Assembly: GCA_019115685.1 (NCBI GenBank)
Contig: DXDC01000308.1
Span: forward strand, 1-5,908
From: Candidatus Agrococcus pullicola
GTDB taxonomy: Bacteria > Actinomycetota > Actinomycetes > Actinomycetales > Microbacteriaceae
Length of the DNA: 5,908 nt
Direction of reading: 5' to 3'
How positions within the stretch are numbered: position 1 is the first letter of the stretch; the number at the start of each line of letters is the position of its first letter. Position numbers and translations under genes: made by a program. Shown here in pieces: positions 1 to 5,908 of this stretch. Under the pieces are notes generated by a model. It saw nothing but the letters and a program-made list of their open reading frames with translations. It was not told the DNA's origin and made no database searches.

Positions 1-1
1 C

Positions 2-676
2 GTCGAGCTCGACGGTACCGACCTGCTGAAACTCAAGATCGACAAACGCGCCAAGCACATGGCGATGGTCCCGCAGACCACCACGCTGACCATCAGCTTC
101 CCCGCCCGCGAGATCATCGCCATGGGACGCCACCCGCACCGCGGCCGGTTCGTCCGCGAAACCCCCGAAGACCAGCGCATCATCGACGAGGCCCTCGACA
201 TCAACGGGGTGCGGCCCTTCGCCGAACACCCCGTGGACCAGCTCTCCGGCGGCCAACGCCAGCTCGTCCACCTGGCCCGCGCCATCGCCCAGTCCGCCCC
301 CGTCCTACTGCCGGACGAACCGACCAGTGCGCTGGACCTGCAGCACCAGGTGGCGGTCTACCAGCTGTTACGACAACGCGCCGACGCCGGCGCGACCGTC
401 CTGGTCGTGTTGCACGACCTCAACGACGTCGGACGCTGGTGCGACCGGGCCGTCCTGCTCGACCGGGGGCACATCCGTGCCGAGGGCACCACCGACGAGG
501 TCCTCACCGCAGACCAGCTCAGCGAGGTCTACGGCATTCCCGTCGCCGTGGAACGCACCGGGCCGCGCGGGCGTCCGCACCACCTGACCGTCACCGCACT
601 ACCGGACCATCCCGGTGCCGGCGGACGCGTCCCTGAACTTCACCGAACTGACATTCACACAGGAGAACTCCAATGA
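2..676 (+). CDS. Iron-siderophore/heme ABC transporter ATP-binding protein (5' end outside window)
   Basis: This is the cytoplasmic ATPase of an iron-complex importer of the FecE/FepC/HmuV type. The reading frame is open from base 2, and the 19 residues before the first internal ATG (base 59) fit the family (VELDGTDLL...), so the true start and the Walker A motif lie before the window. Counting from the ATG at 59, visible motifs are the Q-loop (VPQ, 4-6), the family-typical MGRHPH (22-27), signature LSGGQ (62-66), Walker B ending in DE (86-87), D-loop SALD (90-93) and the switch histidine in VLHDLN (H119). A C-terminal segment (DEVLTADQLSEVYGI) matches the usual end of this family. Oddly, the residue before the Walker B aspartate is proline (codon 311-313), where the family normally has leucine or another aliphatic residue. 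The stop overlaps the next gene's start by ATGA, indicating one operon and coupled translation. Heme versus siderophore specificity cannot be decided. Confidence 0.93.
   Translation, partial: VELDGTDLLKLKIDKRAKHMAMVPQTTTLTISFPAREIIAMGRHPHRGRFVRETPEDQRIIDEALDINGVRPFAEHPVDQLSGGQRQLVHLARAIAQSAPVLLPDEPTSALDLQHQVAVYQLLRQRADAGATVLVVLHDLNDVGRWCDRAVLLDRGHIRAEGTTDEVLTADQLSEVYGIPVAVERTGPRGRPHHLTVTALPDHPGAGGRVPELHRTDIHTGELQ
661..665 (+). promoter_or_regulatory. Ribosome binding site of the substrate-binding lipoprotein gene
   Basis: AGGAG lies seven bases before the ATG at 673, inside the last codons of the ATPase gene. It supports that ATG as the start. Together with the ATGA overlap, it suggests both re-initiation and independent loading of the binding-protein gene. 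Confidence 0.8.
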
Positions 677-1680
677 CCCTCACCCTCACCCGACGGTTCG
701 GCATCGCCGCAACCACCCTCGTCCTCGGCGCCGGGCTCACCCTGACCGCCTGCAGCTCCGACGACGACGCCGAAACCGGCAGCACCACCGGTGCCGACGC
801 CACCGACTCCGCCGCGGCAGGCGAAGCGTCCTACCCGCGGACCGTGACCATCGACGGCGAGGACGTGGAGCTCACCGCCAAGCCTGAGAACATCGCCGTG
901 CTCTCCAGCGACCTCGCCGCCCTGGTGCTACCGCTGACCGGTGGCGACAACGTGACCCTCGCCCCGGACATGAACGCCACCGGCGACCTCGCCGAGGAGC
1001 TGGACAAGGTCGAGAACTCCCTGCCGCCGTCGGCCAGCGTCGACGCCGAGCAGGTCATGGCGTCCGACCCGGACCTGGTGATGATCACCGCCCGCCACGA
1101 CTTCGAGAAGAACGCCGCCGACCAGCTGCGCAGCTTCGACATCCCCGTCGCCGTGTCCAGCGGCAACGCCGGCTCCGGCTCCGAGGCCATCATCGACCAG
1201 ATCGGTGTGGTCGCCGACCTCGTCGGTGAGCAGGAGAAGGGTGCGGAGCTCGCCGCCGAGCTCACCGAGAAGCGCGACGAGAACATCGCCCACGCCGACG
1301 GCCAGGACGCTCCCTCCACCCTCGGCATCTGGGCACACGCCAACCAGCAGATGATCGGCTCGAAGACCCTGATGCTCACCGGCCTGATCCGTGAAGCCGG
1401 CGGCGACGCCGTGATCGACAACATGGGTGCCGAGTCCATGGTCTCCGCCGACCCGGAGGTCATCGTCAAGGAGGCCCCGGAGGTCATCATCGTGCAGACC
1501 AGCAGCGAGTCCGGTGAGGACGCCTTCGCCGAGCTGATCGACAACCCGGCGATGAAGGACGTGCCCGCGATCAAGAACGACCGCGTGTACTACATCGACT
1601 CCTCCATCACCTCGTCTGCCTCCGGCACCGCCATCATCGACGGGCTGGACGAGGTCTCGCAGGCGCTGTTCGAGGAGTAG
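673..1680 (+). CDS. Iron-complex ABC transporter substrate-binding lipoprotein
   Basis: This 335-residue extracytoplasmic binding protein belongs to the periplasmic-binding-protein family used for siderophores, heme and cobalamin (FecB/FepB/HmuT type). Residues 1-27 form a lipoprotein signal: basic RR at 7-8, a hydrophobic stretch, and lipobox LTAC with the lipidated cysteine at 27. A linker rich in D, T, S and A (28-54) follows. Family-typical segments are KPENIAVL (70-77), the DAEQVMASDPDLVMIT block (124-139), GLIREAGGDAVI (237-248), a second SADPEVIVKEAPEVIIV block (258-274) and the late NDRVYYID strand (302-309). The length is normal for the family and the gene is intact. The start is fixed by AGGAG at 661 and the ATGA overlap with the ATPase gene. 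The mature protein should be anchored outside the cell membrane, delivering ligand to a permease not seen here. Codons are strongly C/G-ending. The ligand is not determinable from sequence reading; a different metal chelate is possible. Confidence 0.93.
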   Translation: MTLTLTRRFGIAATTLVLGAGLTLTACSSDDDAETGSTTGADATDSAAAGEASYPRTVTIDGEDVELTAKPENIAVLSSDLAALVLPLTGGDNVTLAPDMNATGDLAEELDKVENSLPPSASVDAEQVMASDPDLVMITARHDFEKNAADQLRSFDIPVAVSSGNAGSGSEAIIDQIGVVADLVGEQEKGAELAAELTEKRDENIAHADGQDAPSTLGIWAHANQQMIGSKTLMLTGLIREAGGDAVIDNMGAESMVSADPEVIVKEAPEVIIVQTSSESGEDAFAELIDNPAMKDVPAIKNDRVYYIDSSITSSASGTAIIDGLDEVSQALFEE

Positions 1681-1685
1681 TTGTA

Positions 1686-1723
1686 ACTCCTCTGGTTGCG
1701 TACGCGTGCAACCTCACTGGAGT
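1686..1723. terminator. Possible hairpin terminator between convergent genes
   Basis: An inner stem GGTTGC (1694-1699) / GCAACC (1708-1713) is enclosed by an outer stem ACTCC (1686-1690) / GGAGT (1719-1723), with a small asymmetric internal loop between them. Two G-U pairs could lengthen the inner stem. It starts five bases after the stop of the binding-protein gene, where a terminator is expected. No U-rich tail follows on either strand, so it would be an atypical terminator. Function is inferred from position and symmetry. Confidence 0.4.
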
Positions 1724-1758
1724 GCCCCTGGCTTGTTGCGAACACTGGCTGCGGGCAC
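1722..1758. repeat. Second inverted repeat in the convergent spacer
   Basis: GTGCCC (1722-1727) and GGGCAC (1753-1758) are perfectly complementary 6-base arms separated by 25 bases. The left arm shares two bases with the outer stem of the preceding hairpin, so the two structures would exclude each other or compete. It might serve termination of the leftward large gene. The long loop makes this weak. Confidence 0.25.
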
Positions 1759-1791
1759 CCCCGTGATCCATCATTATTGAAGAGGAGAGCA

Positions 1792-4700
1792 CTATCCGTC
1801 GTCGCCCATTCGTTCCGCTTCTGCGTCGTTGCGGCGGGCTTCAAGCTGATAGCTGTCCGCGATGCCCCGCAGGATGCGAGCCGTGCGTGGCCACCGTGTG
1901 GCGATCTTGCTAGCCATCTCCCGGTACTGCTGTTCGATGACACGTTCCTGATCGCCGCCATCGAACACTCCACGCGACGTCACACCACGTTGGTTGGTCT
2001 TGCCGATGTGCAAGCCCGTATCGATCCGTGTATTGCCAACGTTTTCGATGACTTCCCGAACGGCTTCGGCTGGCCAAATCCCGTCTGATCCAACAGGACT
2101 CGAGGCAAGTACCTGTCCGATCTGCTCGTCGCCGATCGATGCTCGCCCACTATCCGCGAGGGCAAGGCGGGCGGCGCGAATCCATTCCGTGAGGTGGTCG
2201 GTGTCTACACTGCCGTTGGCCGCGAGTCCGGGGAGCGTGCGCCATTCGCGGAGCACTGACAAGGAGAGGTGCGCGAAGGCCTGCTCCTGCGGTGTGGGTG
2301 TGCGGTTGGGCTCCCCTTCCGCGCGGAAGATGGCGCCCACCATGTTGACGAAATCAGCGGGATCCTTACTCAGCGCCCGATAGAGGGCGCCCGAAGGCTC
2401 ATGGTCGTGGACAAGCTCAAAGAACATGAACTCGTAGCCGGGGAGCTCGTCATCGTCGGGCACCCGTTGTTCCATGTATTCTAGAAGTTTGCCGACGTAG
2501 TAGCCGCTCATCGAGACGTCCTGAGGAGGCTCCGTTCCTTGACGTAGTGCGTCGAACACTTCTTTGACGAGACTGATCTCCGGTTCCTGATGCTCGTGCA
2601 CCATGATGCTCAGAAGTATCATCGCCTTCCAGGGGTCACCATGTTGAACGAACCGCTGAACGCCCCCCGCCCGATCTTCAGAGGCGGCAGCGAAGGGCTG
2701 AGCTCGGTTCCAGTAGGCTTCTTCGAGTCCTTCGCCCAGCAAGGGCACCTCACTCCAGTACTGGCGGGAGAGGGGCACTGCCGTCATCAGAATCTCTCGA
2801 GCTTCGGCCTCCTGAAGCGCGGGGCTTGCGAAGGCTTCTTTCAGCCATTCCATTCCGCCTTCATGGATTTTCACGCTCGCGTAGTTCAACGCTGCTTGAT
2901 TCAAGTTGGGCTCCGATGATCTCAGCCACCCGAGAATCTCTTGATCTGGCGCGTTGTCCATGTCTGCGAGCAGCCGTCCCACCTCATGGGGTGTCTTTAC
3001 ATCGATGGTGAGCGAGCGCAGCGCGAATGAGCCGAGCACAAGTACGTGGTCGAGTGCCTCGCGTTGAAGTCGCACGAGTTCAATGTCGTATCCTTCGTCG
3101 TCCGGCTTGAGATCGGGTACATGAGCCCGCCAGTTGAAGAGCCTGGAGAACCGTCGCCCGTCCTGGGCGGGCACGAAGGAGTCGGCAAGTTCGCGGAAGA
3201 TGACCACGTCCTCAGCGGGCATAGCCCACTCGGCGTCGGAGTACTCCTCGTGCCGATCTGCCTCGCTGCTCAGCGTTTCCCAAACCGCATACACGTCTTC
3301 GGGCGACCAGTCTTGAGCGTCGATGACCTCGCGAAGCTTGGCTAGGACTGCTACCCGTTCCTGGGACGGCAGTTGACCAATCTGCGGAATCAGCTCTTTC
3401 CAGCGTGCGGCCTCGGCCCCAGCAGCGGCGGTGACGAGGATCACGAGCTCATGAACGAAATGCCCCCAGTGCGCATAGGTGACCGATTGTCGGATGGGCG
3501 ACCAGTCGCGATACGTCGGAGCGTGCGGCTGGAAAGCCGTTGCACGGCTCTCTGGCCAGACGCCGAGGGCAAGCTTCCAGCCGACATCGGGTTCGCGCTG
3601 CATGAGACGCGCAATGACGGCGAGTTTGTCGTCGACGCTCGCGCCGCTCTGAGGCAACCAGCCCGCGGCGACATTCTGCAAGCTCTCGATCGGACGATTG
3701 CTTAACCGACCACCGGGATCCAGTGCGGACAGCCTTCCAAGAAGCGCTGCCGCCCGCCCGAAATATGTAGACGACCAGCACAGCGTCTCGAGTGCCCATA
3801 ACAAGTTGGGATGCGGCGACGATGGTCCGAAAAGAGTGTCCGCGCCGCTGTCTTGGAACATCGTGCGAAGAATTGGGTCGGTGCGGTCCAAGTCGAGTTC
3901 AACCGCATCCTGAAATACCTCCGGGGCTGCTTCCGCCAAGCTGGGCAGGACACTGGCCAGTCGAGCCCAAGTCTTTCCTGAGTCGTCGGCGTTTGCAGCT
4001 TGAAGTAGATCGTGAACGAGCCGGCTGACCCGCTCCTGCATCGCTAGGTCAGCGGGAGGCTCGACGTCGCTCGCGGCGGCGAGCGCTAGTCCGTCCGCCA
4101 CACCTTCCCTGAGCGTCTCCGAATGGGTCGGGTTGATGCCTTGAGCGCTCGCGGTCAGACGAGCGACCGCATCCATCCCCTGATAGGGGTCCGGTGTCAA
4201 CAGGACATCTGCGACAACCTCGGCCCACTTCGCTAGTTCACCATCAATGAGCATCGGAAGGAGGAGAAGAGCAGCCTCTGTCGGGGAGGTGACACGCCAG
4301 GTGCCGCCCGAACGAACGAACGGTGCATCCGCACGGCCGGCGAGACTTCTCAGAAGGCGATCGATATCGTCGCGTGATCGCCCGGTCAGCCTTTCGATCA
4401 CTGCGAGGTCACCTTCAGAGTTCGTCCACGAACCCACCAGAACGAGCGGTGCGAGGATCGCGGCTTGATCGGTATCTGTGACCCACTTTGGGGCCCGGAA
4501 GCGTGGCTCGCGTGCGATCGAACGAACGAGAGCAGGCAAACTGCGACGCGCGAGGGCCACCATCGCCTCTGCCTCTTTCGAGTCGGACACGACAGTCTTC
4601 AGTGCCTCGCGAGCGGTTGCGCGGTCCACCTTGCGGAGCTCAATCTTATTGGCATTTCGAATGATGTCGCCGGGTTCGGCGATCAAGATCACCCGATGTC

Positions 4701-5754
4701 CGTTGTCGATGGCGGCCGCGAGGTCGGGCGCATCGGAAAACAACGGAACGAGAATCAGAGGAGACCGCGATTCGGTCAGCCGCTGCCAGGCGGCGCTGTC
4801 GGTGACAACAATGGCCCGGTACAGAAGGTCATTTTGCGCAGCCAAGGCGGCGAACGTGAAGGCTAGGGCCTCTTCGCTCCACGGCGCTTGAATGGCCACG
4901 ATCTCATCGCCGGATCCTGCGGCAGTAAGGGTTGCACGCAATTCGTCGGCCTCAGCGATGCGTCCGGCCGTGAAGAAGTCAGCCGGGAGCGCAACCGTCG
5001 TGCGCCCCTGAAAAGCCTGCCACCACCTTTCGATGGTCTGTGCGTCTCGCGGTCGGTAGCCCAATCGCTCCGAAATCCAACGATGTACGGGCGGCAATTC
5101 TTGGAGCCAACCCTCCAGAATGTGCGCATCGATGGCCTTCACGTCAGAAAACCTCTTCTCGGCTGCGCGATCGGAAGCCCACGCGTTTCCGCTAGCCCAG
5201 TTTCTAGGAGTGGCGAAGACAAAGACTGAACTCGCGTCAGCGGGGAGGGCGAGCACTCGCTTGTCGTAGTCGCTCTGAGCCTTTCCTTTGGGGTTGGCCT
5301 CCGTGCCGAACTCGAAGCGTAGTTCACCGACCGGAAGGTACGCGCTACCTGCAGACGTGGCGGTGCCGTCCCAACCAGATGCAGCCACACCTTCGTGAGC
5401 ACGGACTTGCAAATTGCTGATCCCTGGAGTCACCGCGAGCAGTCGACGCATCAACTCGGGAAAGGCGGTCTTAGCATCATCGCGAGCAGCCCAGATGTTC
5501 AGCTCGTTGGCGGTGATGAGTTCAGGCCCGTCCGTGCGGAGCGTGGGCGCAACCGACGACGTAATTGAGCCACGTTTTCTCTGAAGACGCAGTACCTCTT
5601 CTCTGGCAAAGCGATGCTGCTTCGAGCCAGGCACACGAGCTGATACAAGGATCCCCGCCTTCACCCAGTTTCTGACCGTGTTCTCATGTACCCCAAGAAA
5701 CTCCGCGGTTTCGCGAACGTTGAGGAACGGCTCGAGCTTGCCTGCACTGTTCAT
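1792..5754 (-). CDS. 1320-residue protein: HTH domain, nuclease-like segment, P-loop-less NTPase-like segment, long helical region
   Basis: I recognise the general family (large, mostly unassigned bacterial proteins) but no named gene. Residues 10-60 form an excisionase/MerR-type winged helix-turn-helix: helix at 13-20, recognition helix near 24-32, basic wing near 40-48. Residues about 100-235 carry GWDG (D129), FEFG (E148), GKA (K158), a DYDKR motif (162-166) and a hydrophobic strand ending in TPRNW (182-186), a pattern suggestive of a PD-(D/E)XK-like nuclease fold. Residues about 282-360 alternate strands and helices like an NTPase core, but where a P-loop would sit there is only APWSEEALAF, with no GK[ST]. 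From about 430 onward it is helical, with LPSLAEAAPEVF (603-614), LLWALETLCW (651-660) and SNRPIESL (685-692). The tail has NQRGV (1254-1258) and GGDQER (1266-1271) and looks complete. No signal peptide or obvious membrane segment is seen, so it is probably cytosolic. The ATG at 5754 is the first ATG/GTG/TTG after the upstream in-frame stop; no ribosome site precedes it, consistent with a leaderless mRNA. G+C is lower than in the left-hand operon. Defence or DNA-surveillance function is inference. Confidence 0.85.
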   Translation of the reverse strand: MNSAGKLEPFLNVRETAEFLGVHENTVRNWVKAGILVSARVPGSKQHRFAREEVLRLQRKRGSITSSVAPTLRTDGPELITANELNIWAARDDAKTAFPELMRRLLAVTPGISNLQVRAHEGVAASGWDGTATSAGSAYLPVGELRFEFGTEANPKGKAQSDYDKRVLALPADASSVFVFATPRNWASGNAWASDRAAEKRFSDVKAIDAHILEGWLQELPPVHRWISERLGYRPRDAQTIERWWQAFQGRTTVALPADFFTAGRIAEADELRATLTAAGSGDEIVAIQAPWSEEALAFTFAALAAQNDLLYRAIVVTDSAAWQRLTESRSPLILVPLFSDAPDLAAAIDNGHRVILIAEPGDIIRNANKIELRKVDRATAREALKTVVSDSKEAEAMVALARRSLPALVRSIAREPRFRAPKWVTDTDQAAILAPLVLVGSWTNSEGDLAVIERLTGRSRDDIDRLLRSLAGRADAPFVRSGGTWRVTSPTEAALLLLPMLIDGELAKWAEVVADVLLTPDPYQGMDAVARLTASAQGINPTHSETLREGVADGLALAAASDVEPPADLAMQERVSRLVHDLLQAANADDSGKTWARLASVLPSLAEAAPEVFQDAVELDLDRTDPILRTMFQDSGADTLFGPSSPHPNLLWALETLCWSSTYFGRAAALLGRLSALDPGGRLSNRPIESLQNVAAGWLPQSGASVDDKLAVIARLMQREPDVGWKLALGVWPESRATAFQPHAPTYRDWSPIRQSVTYAHWGHFVHELVILVTAAAGAEAARWKELIPQIGQLPSQERVAVLAKLREVIDAQDWSPEDVYAVWETLSSEADRHEEYSDAEWAMPAEDVVIFRELADSFVPAQDGRRFSRLFNWRAHVPDLKPDDEGYDIELVRLQREALDHVLVLGSFALRSLTIDVKTPHEVGRLLADMDNAPDQEILGWLRSSEPNLNQAALNYASVKIHEGGMEWLKEAFASPALQEAEAREILMTAVPLSRQYWSEVPLLGEGLEEAYWNRAQPFAAASEDRAGGVQRFVQHGDPWKAMILLSIMVHEHQEPEISLVKEVFDALRQGTEPPQDVSMSGYYVGKLLEYMEQRVPDDDELPGYEFMFFELVHDHEPSGALYRALSKDPADFVNMVGAIFRAEGEPNRTPTPQEQAFAHLSLSVLREWRTLPGLAANGSVDTDHLTEWIRAARLALADSGRASIGDEQIGQVLASSPVGSDGIWPAEAVREVIENVGNTRIDTGLHIGKTNQRGVTSRGVFDGGDQERVIEQQYREMASKIATRWPRTARILRGIADSYQLEARRNDAEAERMGDDG
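5602..5727 (-). other. Excisionase/MerR-type helix-turn-helix within the large protein
   Basis: Residues 10-51 read as the DNA-binding core: the LNVRETAEFLGV segment, then HENTVRNWVKAG as recognition helix, and a wing containing VPGSKQHRF. The pattern (tip into the domain, turn at G21, W30 then a basic wing ending in F) is that of HTH_17/MerR DNA-binding heads such as Xis and BldC. In the family such heads bind specific DNA. Here the domain is fused to about 1260 further residues, so it may direct the protein to a site, possibly its own promoter. Confidence 0.75.
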
Positions 5755-5766
5755 TACACCAGTGTA
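5755..5766 (-). promoter_or_regulatory. -10 box of a leaderless promoter lying inside an inverted repeat
   Basis: On the minus strand the hexamer TACACT (5766-5761) fits the TAnnnT form of a -10 box. Six bases separate it from the ATG, so a start seven bases after the box falls on the A of the start codon (5754). No Shine-Dalgarno sequence is present. The same bases form a perfect inverted repeat with 5-base arms (TACAC, CA spacer, GTGTA) that exactly fills the space from the -10 box to the start codon. A protein bound there would block transcription. Box and symmetry are visible; promoter and operator activity are inferred. Confidence 0.6.
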
Positions 5767-5771
5767 TGAGA

Positions 5772-5789
5772 TTGTGGACTTTGTGGACT
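5772..5789. repeat. Perfect tandem repeat of a 9-bp unit upstream of the large gene
   Basis: The unit TTGTGGACT occurs twice head to tail with no gap (5772-5780 and 5781-5789). It occupies the spacer and -35 area of the large gene's predicted promoter, where no good -35 hexamer is present. Excisionase/MerR-type proteins such as Xis and BldC are known to bind direct repeats, so this is a candidate binding site for the large protein's own HTH domain or another regulator. Confidence 0.6.
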
Positions 5790-5844
5790 CTTCGTGATTC
5801 AGAGTGAGTCGCTGACTGCGGGGCCGGATTGGAGTGGCACAACA

Positions 5845-5866
5845 TGTAGAGGCCCTAGCCTGTACA
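5845..5866. promoter_or_regulatory. Imperfect inverted repeat, candidate operator
   Basis: Arms TGTAGAGGC (5845-5853) and GCCTGTACA (5858-5866) pair at eight of nine positions around the spacer CCTA. The repeat ends two bases before the possible start codon at 5869 and covers the sequence TAGCCT (5856-5861), a possible -10 for a rightward transcript. Its size and position suit a dimeric repressor. Function is inferred. Confidence 0.4.
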
Positions 5867-5868
5867 AG

Positions 5869-5908
5869 ATGAGAATTGCAAAGCTTTTACCAAACCGAAG
5901 CAAGCCCC
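5869..5908 (+). CDS. Possible start of a divergent gene, cut by window end
   Basis: An ATG at 5869 opens a frame that stays open to the edge and reads MRIAKLLPNRSKP. There is no clear ribosome binding site. A TAGCCT sequence (5856-5861) lies seven bases upstream, which would give a leaderless or near-leaderless transcript like that proposed for the leftward gene. Thirteen codons are too few to identify a product or prove coding. If real, it shares a short control region of about 114 bases with the large gene and could be a regulatory or functional partner. Confidence 0.3.
   Translation, partial: MRIAKLLPNRSKP

Larger units (their letters stand above)
1681..1791. other. Convergent intergenic spacer
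   Basis: The two flanking genes end tail to tail here. Apart from the inverted repeats listed separately, I see no convincing gene, tRNA or insertion-sequence end. The spacer also marks the change from the G+C-rich transport operon to the lower-G+C large gene. Confidence 0.6.

Noticed and set aside
831..1574. Long minus-strand open frame opposite the lipoprotein gene
   Set aside because: It is antisense to a well-supported gene and is kept open by that gene's C/G-biased third codon positions. Its translation is Ser/Ala-rich without any recognisable motif.
1696..2088. Plus-strand frame crossing the spacer into the 3' end of the large gene
   Set aside because: It overlaps both the hairpins and the conserved C-terminal tail of the large protein, has no ribosome site, and its translation matches no family I recognise.
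3966..3995. SGKT at residues 592-595 of the large protein as a Walker A motif
   Set aside because: The position where the first glycine of GxxxxGK should be is asparagine, and the segment is a loop between helices in the helical region rather than after a hydrophobic strand.
4465..4891. Plus-strand frames opposite the NTPase-like segment
   Set aside because: They are shadows of the minus-strand gene, with arginine- and serine-rich translations and no start signals.
5787..5805. Inverted repeat ACTCT / AGAGT with a 9-base spacer upstream of the large gene
   Set aside because: Five-base arms are expected by chance in a region this size. It overlaps only part of one tandem unit and has no clear relation to a promoter element, so it is not listed as an operator.
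1..5908. CRISPR array, tRNA or rRNA gene, insertion sequence, integrase or attachment site
   Set aside because: No regularly spaced repeats, cloverleaf-like sequence, transposase or recombinase motif, or matching terminal repeats were seen on either strand.

Overview
The window looks like chromosomal DNA of a high-G+C Gram-positive bacterium (Actinomycetota, possibly Corynebacterium-like). The evidence is the C/G-ending codons of the first two genes, a lipoprotein-anchored binding protein (no outer-membrane component is seen), and an apparently leaderless promoter of the kind common in actinobacteria. No species can be named from the sequence alone.

Region 1 (2-1680, + strand) is the end of an ABC uptake operon for iron-siderophore or heme. 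It holds an ATPase cut by the window edge (2-676) and, overlapping it by the four bases ATGA, a complete substrate-binding lipoprotein (673-1680). The permease expected for this system is not in the window and probably lies upstream. The lipoprotein would capture the iron complex outside the membrane and the ATPase would power import. The ATPase has an odd proline in its Walker B strand.

Region 2 (1681-1791) is a 111-base convergent intergenic spacer. It has nested inverted repeats that may end transcription, and no gene.

Region 3 (1792-5754, - strand) is a single 1320-residue gene with clearly lower G+C than region 1 (hand counts: 75% at 721-780, 52% at 2461-2520), which suggests separate acquisition. 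In order, the protein has an excisionase/MerR-type helix-turn-helix, a segment with a D...E...K pattern suggestive of a PD-(D/E)XK-like nuclease, an NTPase-like alpha/beta segment without a P-loop, and a very long helical region with an apparently intact tail. It resembles large, functionally unassigned bacterial proteins. A stand-alone defence or nucleic-acid surveillance role is an inference.

Region 4 (5755-5908) is a compact, apparently divergent control region. The large gene has a -10 box placed so that transcription would start on the A of its ATG. That box lies inside an inverted repeat, and a perfect tandem 9-bp repeat lies just upstream. A second imperfect inverted repeat overlaps a possible -10 for a rightward reading frame starting at 5869 and running off the window. 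Together with the N-terminal DNA-binding domain, this suggests the large protein may regulate its own gene. That is the most interesting hypothesis here.
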